From the NCBI GenBank assembly GCA_000437675.1, contig FR901653.1, positions 1 to 40,722 of the forward strand: a stretch of DNA of 40,722 bases, given 5' to 3'. Below the pieces are notes generated by a model, which ran no database searches, was not told where the DNA came from, and was given only the letters and a program-made list of their open reading frames with translations. Within the stretch, counting starts at the first letter, position 1, and every line of letters begins with the position of its first letter. This document shows positions 16,426-25,631 of the stretch, piece after piece. The position numbers and the translations under genes were made by a program. The DNA comes from Prevotella sp. CAG:891 (lineage in GTDB: Bacteria > Bacteroidota > Bacteroidia > Bacteroidales > Bacteroidaceae).

Positions 16426-19400
16426 ATGATATTTACCGAACGCACCGGATTGAACCTCTATGAGGTAAACGAGGCTGTACTCAAAGAATGGGACAAGCAG
16501 GACTTGTTCCATAAAAGTATGAGCGAACGTGAAGGCTGTCCTTCCTTCGTATTTTTTGAAGGCCCTCCTTCAGCTAATGGACACCCGGGTATTCACCATG
16601 TGATGGCACGTACCATCAAGGACGTATTCTGCCGTTACAAAACCATGCAGGGTTTCCAGGTGAAACGTAAGGCCGGTTGGGATACCCACGGTCTGCCCGT
16701 TGAATTAGGCGTAGAAAAAGAACTCGGCATCACGAAAGAAGACATCGGTAAATCAATCTCTATTGAAGATTACAATGCCCGTTGCCGCCAAAACGTAATG
16801 ATGTTTACCCAGGAATGGACAGACCTTAGCCACTTGATGGGCTATTGGGTTGACATGGAAAATCCTTACATCACTTACGAAAACTCGTATATCGAAACTT
16901 TGTGGTGGTTGCTCGGACAACTTTACAACAAGGGCTTGCTTTATAAGGGCTACACCATTCAGCCTTACTCTCCCGCAGCCGGCACCGGCCTCAGCTCGCA
17001 CGAACTCAACCAGCCGGGATGCTACCGCGACGTTAAGGACACCACGGTTACTGCCCAGTTTGCCATTCTCGACCCGAAACCCGAAATGACAAAATGGGGT
17101 AAGCCTTATTTCTTGGCTTGGACTACGACTCCGTGGACCCTTCCTTCGAACACAGCACTCTGCGTCGGACCGAACATTGACTATGTGGCTGTTGAAACCT
17201 TCAACCCCTACAATGGCGAACCGATGACTGCCGTTGTTGCGCAGTCAAGACTTTCGGCTTACGTTAAACCCGAAGGCGAAAATGCAGATTTCGATGCATA
17301 CAAACCGGGCGACAAGGTAATTCCTTACCGTGTAGTTGGACAGTGGAAAGGTGCCGAACTCGTAGGCATGCACTATGCACAGCTTATGCCGTGGGTGAAA
17401 CCTACCGAAAAGGTTGACGAAAATGCGGCTGCGTTCGTTAAAGAATATGCGGCAGCTCATGCCGACAAGTGCTTCTCAGCTGGATTCGACAACTTCGTTG
17501 AACTCGAAGAGTTGGCCTTCCGCGTAATCCCCGGCGATTATGTTACTACGGAAGATGGTACGGGTATCGTACACATTGCTCCGACTTTCGGTGCAGACGA
17601 CGCCAAGGTTGCTAAAGATGCAGGCATTCCTTCATTGTTCTTGATTAACAAGGCTGGAGAAACGCGCCCGATGGTTGACCTTACGGGTAAATACTACCTG
17701 ATTGACGAGTTGGACGAAAACTTCTGCAATGTATGCTTGAATAAGGAGGCTTATGCTCACCATGCTGGCGACTACGTTAAAAATGCGTATGACCCCAAAT
17801 TCAACCAAAACGGCAAATACGATGACAAGGCTGCTGAAAAGGCTGAGGACCTGAACATCGTTATTTGCATGGAAATGAAGCAGGCTGGCGAGGCTTTCAA
17901 AATTGAAAAGCATGTCCATAACTACCCGCACTGCTGGCGTACTGACAAACCGGTACTCTACTACCCGCTCGACAGTTGGTTCATCCGCAGTTCTGCGCTG
18001 AAAGAACGCATGATGGAACTTAACAATTCTATCCTGTGGAAACCTTCATCAACCGGTACCGGACGTTTCGGCAAATGGCTTGAAAACCTGAACGACTGGA
18101 ACTTGAGCCGTTCACGTTACTGGGGTACTCCCCTTCCCATTTGGCGAAATGCTGAAACGCGCGAAGAAATCTGCATCAGCTCTATCGAACAACTCTATCA
18201 GGAAATCGAAAAGAGCGTTGAGGCTGGAATTATGCAGTCGAACCCGCTGAAGGATAACGGTTTCGTTCCGGGTGACTACTCAACTGAAAACTATCACCGC
18301 ATCGACCTTCACCGTCCGTACGTAGATAATATAGTATTGGTTTCACCGACTGGCAAACCCATGAAGCGCGAAACTGACTTGATTGACGTTTGGTTCGACT
18401 CTGGTGCTATGCCTTACGCACAGATTCACTATCCTTTCGAAAACAAAGAAGTTTTGGACAACCGCACGGTTTACCCTGCCGACTTCATTGCCGAAGGTGT
18501 TGACCAAACCCGTGGTTGGTTCTTTACGCTTCATGCCATTGCTACTATGGTATTCGACAGCGTAGCATTTAAAGCTGTAATCAGCAACGGCCTTGTACTC
18601 GACAAATTCGGAAATAAGATGTCGAAGCGTTTGGGCAATGCCATTGAACCCTTCGGTTGCATCAAGCAGTACGGCTCTGACCCCCTGCGTTGGTACATGA
18701 TTACCAACTCTTCACCTTGGGACAACCTGAAGTTCGATGAGGAAGGTGTGCAGGAAGTTGCCCGTACCTTCTTCGGTAAACTTTACCAGACGTATTCTTT
18801 CTTTGCCATGTATGCCAACGTCGACAACTTCAACCCTGAAGCTGAACAGGTGGCTCTGGCAGAGCGTCCCGAAATTGACCGTTGGATTCTGTCAGAACTC
18901 AACACCTTGATTAAGGAAGTAAGTGCTGCTTACGAAGAATATGAACCTACCCGCGCCGGACGTATGATTCAGTCGTTCGTTATCGACAATCTTTCAAACT
19001 GGCACGTACGCTTGAGCCGCAAGCGCTTCTGGGGTGGCGAAATGAATACGGATAAACTCAGTGCCTATCAGACACTTTATACCTGCTTGGTAGAAGTGGC
19101 CAAACTGATGGCTCCGATTGCTCCTTTCTACGCAGACCGTCTGTATGGCGATTTGACCAAGGGCGTAACAGGTGCTGCCGAAAGCGTACACTTGGCAAAA
19201 TTCCCCTGCGCAGACGAAAGTTTCATCGACAAGGATTTTGAACGCCGCATGGAACTTGCACAAAGAATCACTTCAATGGTTCTTTCATTGCGCAAGAAGG
19301 AACAGGTAATTGTTCGTCAACCGCTGCAACGCATTTCTGTACCCGTTACCGACGCACAACTTCGCGATGATCTTGAAAGCGTAAAACGCTTGATTCTTGA

Positions 19401-19971
19401 CGAAGTTAATGTCAAGGAATTGTGCTTCGTTGATGCCAACATGCTCGAAAAGAAGGTGAAATGTAACTTCCGAGTAATGGGCAAGAAGTTCGGCAAATTG
19501 ATGAAAGCTGTCAACGCTGCAGTTACTGCCATGTCGCAGAACGAAATCAACACGCTTGACCAAGAAGGACAAATCACACTGCAAGTTGAAGGCAATCCGG
19601 CAGTTATCGAACGTGCTGACGTAGAAATTATCAGCGAAGACATTCCCGGCTGGACGGTTGCCAACGAAGGCTCATTGACTGTTGCCCTTGACTTGACCAT
19701 TACGCCTGAACTGCGTGCCGAAGGATTGGCTCGCGAAGTGGTAAAACGTATCCAAACCTTCCGTAAGGAAAGCGGATTCGAAATTACCGACCGCATTGCC
19801 ATCACCGTTCCGGCTCAGTCGCCTCTGGCCGAAGCTGTTGAGACCTTCAAGGACTACATTGCTTCGCAGGTTTTGGCCGACAAGGTAACGCTGGCTGAAG
19901 AGATGCCCGCCAACGCTCAGGAATTCAACTTCGAAGAATTCAAGGTGTTGATGTTCATCGAAAAACAGTAA
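16426..19971 (+). CDS. ileS: Isoleucyl-tRNA synthetase, eukaryote-like type
   Basis: A class I synthetase of 1181 residues that charges tRNA-Ile with isoleucine. The HIGH-type motif is GHPGIHH at residues 52-58, and KMSKR lies near residue 731 (NKMSKRLGN). Between them sits the CP1 editing domain that removes mischarged valine, with TTTPWTLPSNTAL near 230. The C-terminal region is the long extension seen in the eukaryote-like clade, not the zinc-finger end of the E. coli type. In other bacteria this clade is linked with natural resistance to mupirocin (known of the family; not shown here). A dksA-like gene follows 106 bp downstream, separated by a hairpin. Confidence 0.97.
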   Translation: MIFTERTGLNLYEVNEAVLKEWDKQDLFHKSMSEREGCPSFVFFEGPPSANGHPGIHHVMARTIKDVFCRYKTMQGFQVKRKAGWDTHGLPVELGVEKELGITKEDIGKSISIEDYNARCRQNVMMFTQEWTDLSHLMGYWVDMENPYITYENSYIETLWWLLGQLYNKGLLYKGYTIQPYSPAAGTGLSSHELNQPGCYRDVKDTTVTAQFAILDPKPEMTKWGKPYFLAWTTTPWTLPSNTALCVGPNIDYVAVETFNPYNGEPMTAVVAQSRLSAYVKPEGENADFDAYKPGDKVIPYRVVGQWKGAELVGMHYAQLMPWVKPTEKVDENAAAFVKEYAAAHADKCFSAGFDNFVELEELAFRVIPGDYVTTEDGTGIVHIAPTFGADDAKVAKDAGIPSLFLINKAGETRPMVDLTGKYYLIDELDENFCNVCLNKEAYAHHAGDYVKNAYDPKFNQNGKYDDKAAEKAEDLNIVICMEMKQAGEAFKIEKHVHNYPHCWRTDKPVLYYPLDSWFIRSSALKERMMELNNSILWKPSSTGTGRFGKWLENLNDWNLSRSRYWGTPLPIWRNAETREEICISSIEQLYQEIEKSVEAGIMQSNPLKDNGFVPGDYSTENYHRIDLHRPYVDNIVLVSPTGKPMKRETDLIDVWFDSGAMPYAQIHYPFENKEVLDNRTVYPADFIAEGVDQTRGWFFTLHAIATMVFDSVAFKAVISNGLVLDKFGNKMSKRLGNAIEPFGCIKQYGSDPLRWYMITNSSPWDNLKFDEEGVQEVARTFFGKLYQTYSFFAMYANVDNFNPEAEQVALAERPEIDRWILSELNTLIKEVSAAYEEYEPTRAGRMIQSFVIDNLSNWHVRLSRKRFWGGEMNTDKLSAYQTLYTCLVEVAKLMAPIAPFYADRLYGDLTKGVTGAAESVHLAKFPCADESFIDKDFERRMELAQRITSMVLSLRKKEQVIVRQPLQRISVPVTDAQLRDDLESVKRLILDEVNVKELCFVDANMLEKKVKCNFRVMGKKFGKLMKAVNAAVTAMSQNEINTLDQEGQITLQVEGNPAVIERADVEIISEDIPGWTVANEGSLTVALDLTITPELRAEGLAREVVKRIQTFRKESGFEITDRIAITVPAQSPLAEAVETFKDYIASQVLADKVTLAEEMPANAQEFNFEEFKVLMFIEKQ

Positions 19972-19993
19972 TGATATTTTAAGCTTAAAGGTT

Positions 19994-20021
19994 TGCAAAG
20001 CCCTTGTTACAGGGCTTTGCA
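19994..20021 (+). other. Hairpin between ileS and the dksA-like gene
   Basis: An 11-bp perfect stem (19994-20004 with 20011-20021) with a 6-nt loop, 22 bp after the ileS stop. No T-run follows, so it may stabilise the ileS 3' end, or act as a weak attenuator before the next gene, rather than terminate. Confidence 0.55.
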
Positions 20022-20077
20022 GACCCTTGGCTTATTTTCACGGAAACAACATTATTCATTTAAAACTAAATCATACC

Positions 20078-20464
20078 ATGGCAGAAAAAACACGTTATAC
20101 AGACGAAGAATTAGCTGAGTTCAAGCAGATTATTCTCGACAAACTCGAATTGGCTCGTCGCGACTATCAGCAGATGATGGACACGCTTACAAATCGTAGC
20201 GGCAACGATGTAGATGATACCATGCCTACTTACAAAGTATTGGAAGAAGGCTCAATGACGCAGACTAAGGAAGAACTTACAACGATGGCTGCACGCCAGC
20301 AAAAGTTTATCCAAGGTTTGCAAGCTGCACTCATCCGCATTGAAAATAAGACTTATGGTATCTGCCGCGTTACAGGCAAACTCATACCTAAGGAACGTTT
20401 ACGCGCAGTACCCCACGCCACTTTGACCATTGAAGCCAAGCAAATGAAAGACCGCAAGGATTAA
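20078..20464 (+). CDS. TraR/DksA-family protein without the zinc cysteines
   Basis: A 128-residue protein of the DksA/TraR family, which binds RNA polymerase through the secondary channel and modulates transcription with ppGpp. The N-terminal half is a coiled coil (ARRDYQQMMDTLTNR), and an acidic tip (NDVDDTMP) lies at the bend. In the C-terminal globular part (YGICRVTGKLIPKERL then ATLTIEAKQM) only one of the four usual zinc-binding cysteines remains. The start at 20078 is preferred over an ATG 17 codons upstream because the family N-terminus begins there. The gene lies after ileS and before a long-range inverted repeat. Confidence 0.85.
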   Translation: MAEKTRYTDEELAEFKQIILDKLELARRDYQQMMDTLTNRSGNDVDDTMPTYKVLEEGSMTQTKEELTTMAARQQKFIQGLQAALIRIENKTYGICRVTGKLIPKERLRAVPHATLTIEAKQMKDRKD

Positions 20465-20480
20465 ATGAATCAATATTATT

Positions 20481-20593
20481 CTATTTCCCCCATTTCGTGT
20501 TTTACAATGTATTTTGTGCACAGGAATGTGCATGAAATAATAGAATATCACCTCTTGTGAATTCATGTTTGAACCTCGAAATGGGGGAAATAG
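20481..20593 (+). ncRNA. Candidate structured RNA or inverted-repeat element before lspA
   Basis: A 17-bp perfect inverted repeat (20481-20497 with 20577-20593, core TTTCCCCCATTTCG) encloses 79 nt that can form further short hairpins: TGCAC/GTGCA, TCAC/GTGA, and an alternative CATGAA/TTCATG. No T-run follows. It starts 16 bp after the dksA-like stop and ends about 50-120 bp before lspA, depending on the lspA start. It could be a leader of lspA, a small RNA, or a miniature element. No family is recognised. Confidence 0.5.
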
Positions 20594-20716
20594 TATGTTT
20601 ATTGTCTGATAAAGTTTTTGAGCAGATGATTCTGTTTCTGAATGAATAATACGGCCCTAATCTTCTTTAAAAATCGTCGGAAATTCAAGCGACACTTCAA
20701 CTATCCACGACATTCT

Positions 20717-21334
20717 ATGCGATTATCCTCACGTTCAATTATTGCCATACTGGTAATTCTTTTCGTCATCATCGTTGACCAACTCATTAAAATAGAAATA
20801 AAAACCACCTTTTCTCTCTACGAAAGTGTCAACGTCACGGAATGGTTTAAGCTATTATTCACTGAAAATCGCGGTATGGCTTTTGGCATGCAGTTTATCG
20901 GCACCATGATTTTAGCCATATTCCGCATTTTTGCCATTGCGTTTTTTGTCGTCGTACTCACCCGTTACATCAAGCGCAAGGCACCATACGGACTAATTAT
21001 CTGCCTGGCATTAGTTATTTCGGGAGCAGCCGGAAATATCATAGACAACATGTTCTACGGGTTAATTTTCAGCGAAAGCCAGCCTTACGGTATGCCCGCC
21101 GAACTCGTTCCGTTCGGACAAGGTTATGGTTCTTTTTTATCAGGTAAAGTCGTTGATATGTTCTACTTTCCCTTATTCACCTGGCCGGAATGGATGCCTT
21201 TAGTAGGTGGTGATATATTCTTCGGAGCCATATTTAATTTTGCCGATGCAGCTATCAGTTGCGGAGCTGTGGCTTTAGCCTTATTTTATAGTAAAACTCT
21301 GATGTCAGAAGGGCTACTTCCTTCTTCAAAATAA
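20717..21334 (+). CDS. lspA: Lipoprotein signal peptidase (signal peptidase II)
   Basis: An inner-membrane aspartyl protease that removes signal peptides from prolipoproteins. It has 205 residues with four hydrophobic segments. Family motifs are VDQLIK in the first helix, ENRGMAFG, the first catalytic Asp in SGAAGNIIDN, and the second in FNFADAAIS. It is longer than E. coli LspA because of an insert with PFGQGYGSFLSGKVVDMF, typical of Bacteroidetes. I prefer ATG 20717; an ATG at 20642 would add 25 mostly basic residues not seen in the family. The next gene, 10 bp on, encodes a lipoprotein that would be a substrate. Confidence 0.95.
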   Translation: MRLSSRSIIAILVILFVIIVDQLIKIEIKTTFSLYESVNVTEWFKLLFTENRGMAFGMQFIGTMILAIFRIFAIAFFVVVLTRYIKRKAPYGLIICLALVISGAAGNIIDNMFYGLIFSESQPYGMPAELVPFGQGYGSFLSGKVVDMFYFPLFTWPEWMPLVGGDIFFGAIFNFADAAISCGAVALALFYSKTLMSEGLLPSSK

Positions 21335-21344
21335 ATTATTCAGC

Positions 21345-22253
21345 ATGATGCTTCATCGTTTCATTCAGTTAGCCACTTTTTGGGCATCTATCGTATTCAT
21401 TTACTCCTGTAAGCCCGGAGTTCCAGACGGTGTATTGTCTGAAAGCAAAATGGAGAAAGTACTTTATGACTATCATTTAGCACAAGGAATGGCTATGCAA
21501 CATGCCCCCGATAGCATCAACTACTTTACACGCTACTATCAGCAGGCCGTCTACACCAAATACGACATTGACCAAGCCACTTTTGACCGCTCAATGGAAT
21601 GGTATGCACGCCATACCGATAAGTTAAGCGACATTTACAAACGACTGGCCGAAGAAAGCGGAAACGTTGATCAAACATCGCCTACATTCCTCGCAGCCGG
21701 TACACAATCTGCTTCGGGCGACTCGCTCAATATCTGGAATAACAGCAACTACACCCTACTCAGTTCTAAGGGTAAAAACCGCTTCCTGTTTTCAGAAAAG
21801 GCAGACACAGCATTCAAAGCCAACGACCGTTTGATTTGGAAGTTTAAGGTCGATTGGATTTACCATGAAGGAGCAAAACAGGCCGAAGCATTGTTAGCTA
21901 TTGAATACGACAACGATTCAATCGACGTTAGAACCTTCGATATTTATTCATCTGGCACTCAAACGCTGGTAATGAATATCGGGCAACAAAAGGTAAAGCG
22001 CGTCAGCGGATTTATTTACCAAAATGCACCGTGGACCGAACGCCCCCGTCTGCTTCATCTGTACGATTTCCAATTATTACGTATCAGAGAACGCACCGAG
22101 GAGCCGAAAGCTACGGATAAGCCCACAAATAGTGTAAACACGGATTCTGCCACTTCAAGCCGGACCACAAACGAAGAAACACCTCGCCAACGACTCCGCG
22201 ACAGTCTTCACCGAGCCGACACCCTACGCGAGCTGCGTCCTCATTTCCGTTAA
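21345..22253 (+). CDS. DUF4296 domain lipoprotein
   Basis: A 302-residue predicted lipoprotein. The N-terminus has a lipoprotein signal peptide with Cys22 in a lipobox-like FIYSC. The DUF4296 domain follows (about 30-115: KMEKVLYDYHLAQGMA, a helix-rich region with RSMEWYARH). The rest is beta-rich, and the last 50 residues are polar and low in complexity (TEEPKATDKPTNS). The role is unknown. In this order it commonly follows lspA, as here, with a 10-bp gap. It probably sits in the inner leaflet of the outer membrane or in the inner membrane. The preceding signal peptidase suggests shared expression, not a known joint function. Confidence 0.85.
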   Translation: MMLHRFIQLATFWASIVFIYSCKPGVPDGVLSESKMEKVLYDYHLAQGMAMQHAPDSINYFTRYYQQAVYTKYDIDQATFDRSMEWYARHTDKLSDIYKRLAEESGNVDQTSPTFLAAGTQSASGDSLNIWNNSNYTLLSSKGKNRFLFSEKADTAFKANDRLIWKFKVDWIYHEGAKQAEALLAIEYDNDSIDVRTFDIYSSGTQTLVMNIGQQKVKRVSGFIYQNAPWTERPRLLHLYDFQLLRIRERTEEPKATDKPTNSVNTDSATSSRTTNEETPRQRLRDSLHRADTLRELRPHFR

Positions 22254-22255
22254 CA

Positions 22256-22432
22256 ATGACCTATACAAACTGTAATATAGCTTTTTCGCGCGTTATATTG
22301 CCCAACGGGCAAGTTCTGCGCAATGAAATAGTCTGTTTCAATGCACAAGGAGAGCCTACAACACATCGACCATTGACAGAGGAAGAACCCTTTACCGAAT
22401 GGCACGATAAAACATTTTGCTTTCCCCGATAA
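22256..22432 (+). CDS. Small conserved-looking protein of 58 residues
   Basis: A short gene beginning two bases after the DUF4296 stop. The product starts MTYTNCNIAFSRVILPNGQ and ends FTEWHDKTFCFPR. It has a beta-strand-like start, an acidic run TEEEPF and no signal peptide. I recall similar short proteins in this position in Bacteroides genomes, where they precede a metal-dependent hydrolase; no hydrolase follows here, and the operon ends in a terminator instead. The function is unknown. Tight spacing, protein-like composition and the match in style to that family support a real gene. Confidence 0.65.
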   Translation: MTYTNCNIAFSRVILPNGQVLRNEIVCFNAQGEPTTHRPLTEEEPFTEWHDKTFCFPR

Positions 22433-22540
22433 AAATGCAACGACGAAACTAAAAGGGTCGCCAAACGATTAGCATTATCCCTAAACGGGTTAGCACACTC
22501 ACAACTGCTGCCAAACATTCGCTGCATACGTTTACAAACA

Positions 22541-22597
22541 AAAGGCACCTGCTACCACGCATTCAATTTGAATGACATGTAGCAGGTGCCTTTTTTA
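22541..22597. terminator. Terminator shared by two convergent operons
   Basis: A 15-bp perfect stem (22541-22555 with 22579-22593) is followed on the plus strand by six or more T. It ends the lspA operon. On the minus strand the stem ends in TTT followed by GTTTGT, so it may also stop transcripts of the MFS gene ending at 22643. Confidence 0.92.
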
Positions 22598-22642
22598 TTT
22601 CATGAGTTCAAAAGATGTCTAACAGGCTAGCCAACAGACAAC

Positions 22643-23761
22643 CTATGCAGCTTTGGTGCGAAAGCGAAACAACAGATAAATAACCATTGACAGAGCCACA
22701 ACTGTTACATCATAGGCTATTGTTTGCATACCACAAAGAGTACTAATAACAAAGCCAAGAGCAAAACTAAGGCGCCAAGAAAGCATATAAGTGCTTTGGG
22801 CTGTACCACGCTGACAATGCTCGGCCTTCAGTATCCATTCTATCAAGTGACGGGAAGATACAGTTCCTACAGCAAAACCAATTAAAACATAGACCATATA
22901 GGTGCTGTAAACACCCGGCATAGCTAGCAATATGCACGAGAGCAACAAAAGCACATAGCCTGCACATACGGCTACTTGCTGACCCAAACGCTTACGAAGC
23001 AATATCTGCTCAACAAAGGCCAGAAAGGCTCCTAAAGCCATGCAAAGACAGGTTGCTGCCGCAACGCCATTACCCACAACTCGTCCCATCAGCCAGGGTG
23101 CAGCAAACATGGAAAGCATGAGAGGAAATGATTTGGGCAGAAAGAAGCGATCAAAGGTGATTAAGGGCACTTTTACGGGGGCCTTGAGCGGAACCTGTGT
23201 TTGCGCTACCACTAAAAAGGACAACATACAAGTTACCAAAGACCACCAAAAAGCTGACTCTATGGTCATAAAATGCAAGAGCAGGAAACCCAAGAACAAA
23301 CCTAACGGAATGCCCAAACGACCGGCCCAAGCATAAATCACATCGCCCTTATCGCGCTGTTTCGATTTTAGCACATCATTTACCAACGTGGTACCCAAAG
23401 CAGTTTGTGCCACACCGAAAGCCATACCTTGTATGCCATGAAGCACAATCAACCATGCTGGATGCGGAGCATATACATAACCTATCGTAGGAAAGATGCC
23501 AATCACTACCATAGCCTTCAGAAACACCTCCTTACGCGAGCGGCATTCCATCATGTGTGCGCCAAACGGACCGGGAATAATCATTCCCACCGCAAAAGCC
23601 ACCACAGCCCAAGCCACCATACTGTTTTCGCCGTGTAGTTGCCGATTCTGTGCATAAAGCAATGGTATCAGCGAAAACACATAAAGGTGTAAAAACCAGT
23701 TTGCCACGCACATATTGATAAACCGTGAGCTTTTCAACTGGTTCGACGATGAAGTCTGCAT
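22643..23761 (-). CDS. MFS transporter
   Basis: A 372-residue major facilitator protein with about twelve hydrophobic helices. The inter-helix motif GPFGAHMMECRSRKEVF, near residue 70, resembles the GxxxDRxGRR loop but is degenerate. The substrate cannot be told; the closest feel is to AraJ- or NarK-type efflux proteins. I chose ATG 23761. An upstream start at 23815 would overlap panB by 35 bp and add 18 polar residues. It is the third gene of the HAD-panB-MFS operon, 20 bp after panB. Export or import of a pantothenate-pathway compound is possible, but position is the only evidence. Confidence 0.82.
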   Translation of the reverse strand: MQTSSSNQLKSSRFINMCVANWFLHLYVFSLIPLLYAQNRQLHGENSMVAWAVVAFAVGMIIPGPFGAHMMECRSRKEVFLKAMVVIGIFPTIGYVYAPHPAWLIVLHGIQGMAFGVAQTALGTTLVNDVLKSKQRDKGDVIYAWAGRLGIPLGLFLGFLLLHFMTIESAFWWSLVTCMLSFLVVAQTQVPLKAPVKVPLITFDRFFLPKSFPLMLSMFAAPWLMGRVVGNGVAAATCLCMALGAFLAFVEQILLRKRLGQQVAVCAGYVLLLLSCILLAMPGVYSTYMVYVLIGFAVGTVSSRHLIEWILKAEHCQRGTAQSTYMLSWRLSFALGFVISTLCGMQTIAYDVTVVALSMVIYLLFRFRTKAA

Positions 23762-23780
23762 TTGTACGTATTTAAAATGC

Positions 23781-24599
23781 TCAATATCGTTCCGACTCAT
23801 TGGGGAAGTCGCCACTTTTCACATCCGACACATACTGTCCGATAGCATCCGTCATCACAGTATAGAGGTCGGCATAACGACGCAGGAATTTCGGCGAGAA
23901 ATCCTTATTCTTACCCAACATATCATCCACCACAAGCACCTGACCATCAGCCGGACCTCCGCCAATACCGATGATAGGCACATCGACAAGTTCTACAGCT
24001 TTCTGTGTAAGTGCCGAAGGAATTTTTTCCAACACGATACCACAGCAGCCGGCATCGCCCAGCAACTTCACATCCGACAGCAGTTTTTCAGCCTCAGCCT
24101 CTTCCTTGGCTCTTACGGCATACGTACCAAACTTATTGATACTTTGTGGCGTCAATCCCAGATGTCCAAACACAGGAATACCGGCATCCAAAATACGCTT
24201 GATTGCTTCAATGATTTCTACGCCACCCTCAAGTTTAACTGCATCGCATCCGGTTTCCTTCATAATCCGGATTGCATTTCTTACAGCCTCTTTGGCATCA
24301 ACCTGATACGTACCGAAGGGCATGTCGCACACCACGAAGGCACGCTTCACAGCCTTAGCTACGGCACTGGCATGATAAATCATCTGATCGAGCGTAATGG
24401 GCAAAGTAGTAGCATTACCAGCCATGACATTCGAGGCACTGTCGCCAATCAATATACAGTCAACGCCTGCCGCATCAACAATTTGAGCCGTTGTATAATC
24501 ATACGAGGTAAGCATAGCAATCTTCTTGCCTTCAGCTTTCATTTCTTTCAGACGGCGCGTTGTAACTTTGCGCATATCGTCTACTAAATATCCAGGCAT
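23781..24599 (-). CDS. panB: 3-methyl-2-oxobutanoate hydroxymethyltransferase
   Basis: The first committed step of pantothenate synthesis: 5,10-methylene-THF plus 2-oxoisovalerate gives ketopantoate. The length of 272 residues is normal. Motifs of the TIM-barrel family are clear: MLTSYDYTTAQIVDAAG near 29, LIGDSASNVMAGNATT with the metal-binding Asp near 54, VKLEGG near 125 and GHLGLTPQS near 146. It is cytoplasmic and forms a decamer in relatives. It follows the HAD phosphatase gene by seven bases and precedes an MFS gene. panC and panD are not in the window. Confidence 0.97.
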   Translation of the reverse strand: MPGYLVDDMRKVTTRRLKEMKAEGKKIAMLTSYDYTTAQIVDAAGVDCILIGDSASNVMAGNATTLPITLDQMIYHASAVAKAVKRAFVVCDMPFGTYQVDAKEAVRNAIRIMKETGCDAVKLEGGVEIIEAIKRILDAGIPVFGHLGLTPQSINKFGTYAVRAKEEAEAEKLLSDVKLLGDAGCCGIVLEKIPSALTQKAVELVDVPIIGIGGGPADGQVLVVDDMLGKNKDFSPKFLRRYADLYTVMTDAIGQYVSDVKSGDFPNESERY

Positions 24600-24606
24600 A
24601 ATATGT

Positions 24607-25248
24607 TTATTTCTTTAAGTTGCCCATAGCAGCAACCGAAAAATTAGTAAAATCTTGAATTACATGGTGACAAAGCGGAGCAATGCGCTCAGCGTCGTAA
24701 GTAGTAGCCACCCCCACGACTGTTGCCCCACTGTCTAGCCCTGCTTGCAGTCCGTTCAGTGAATCTTCGAACACATAGCAGTCGGTAGCTTCGAAACCAA
24801 AACTTGCTGCTGCCGACAAGTAACAGTCGGGCGCCGGTTTCGAGCGGGCAGCATCTTCAGCCGTAAAAACGCGGTCGAAAAGGCTGTAAAAGTCCGGGTG
24901 CTCGTTCAGCAAGCATTTCAGTTTTTGCTGATTCGAACTGGTCACCACTGCCACCTTAAAGCCATGCCGGCGCAAAGATGCCACAAAGTGCAATGCACCG
25001 GGAATAAAAGCAAAACTCATTTTTTGCTCAAAATCAGCAAGTGCTTTCGTTATCGCATTTTGCGCATCCTCCTGTTCCAAGAAATATTGTTGATATATTT
25101 GCACCAAAGTTTTACCCTTGATTTCCTTGGCAAAATCCTTTCTTTCGGGGTAATAGGTTTCACCGACGCCTTTCCAAAAATCGGAATACTGGCCTTCGGT
25201 GTCTATCAACACCCCGTCTAAATCAAATAATACAGCTGTTTGCTTCAT
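24607..25248 (-). CDS. HAD-superfamily phosphatase, beta-phosphoglucomutase-like
   Basis: A 213-residue HAD hydrolase with the nucleophile motif FDLDGVLID (Asp9 and Asp11), a helical cap of the phosphoglucomutase type, motif II VVTSSN near 116, and the acidic motif EDSLNGLQAG near 161. Likely substrates are sugar or small-metabolite phosphates; the sequence does not decide which. It is the first gene of a three-gene operon with panB and an MFS transporter, with a good promoter 50 bp upstream. The link to pantothenate may be only by shared transcription. Confidence 0.88.
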   Translation of the reverse strand: MKQTAVLFDLDGVLIDTEGQYSDFWKGVGETYYPERKDFAKEIKGKTLVQIYQQYFLEQEDAQNAITKALADFEQKMSFAFIPGALHFVASLRRHGFKVAVVTSSNQQKLKCLLNEHPDFYSLFDRVFTAEDAARSKPAPDCYLSAAASFGFEATDCYVFEDSLNGLQAGLDSGATVVGVATTYDAERIAPLCHHVIQDFTNFSVAAMGNLKK

Positions 25249-25298
25249 ATTCTTATATTTTCAGATGCCAGACTGTACCACAACCTGACTTTCCAAAG

Positions 25299-25329
25299 CA
25301 AAGGTAGTGCAAGCCAGCCGCCAAACAAA
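25299..25329 (-). promoter_or_regulatory. Bacteroidetes-type promoter for HAD-panB-MFS
   Basis: TTTG (25329-25326) is followed after 19 bp by TACCTTTG (25306-25299) on the minus strand. The start would be near 25292, about 44 nt before the HAD gene. The rest of the gap, 25330-25580, shows nothing clear. Confidence 0.75.
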
Positions 25330-25580
25330 ATAATACTGCTCAATTTTATCTTGCTTTAATACTATATACCCATATTCTTCAAACTTCATTGTGCAAGTTA
25401 GGCCCTTAAGTCCATACAAACTCATACTTTTTTTGTAAACTATGTAAATCACTCCATACAGACAGGTAGATTCCTGAAAAAAGGGGAAGAATGAACTTAT
25501 CGGGAGTTACAAGCATTTTTTTAGCTCATCAAAAATCATTAGTTAACACACCCTAGTCACACATATCGCACTTTTTTATA

Positions 25581-25588
25581 TAACTTTG
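25581..25588 (+). promoter_or_regulatory. -7 box for the membrane-protein gene at 25632
   Basis: TAACTTTG followed by C, 43 bp before the ATG. I see no good TTTG about 19-20 bp upstream, so this is supported by the -7 element alone. Confidence 0.55.
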
Positions 25589-25631
25589 CACCATCAAATA
25601 TTCAGCTTATTAAGCTCTAAGTAATTTTTGA

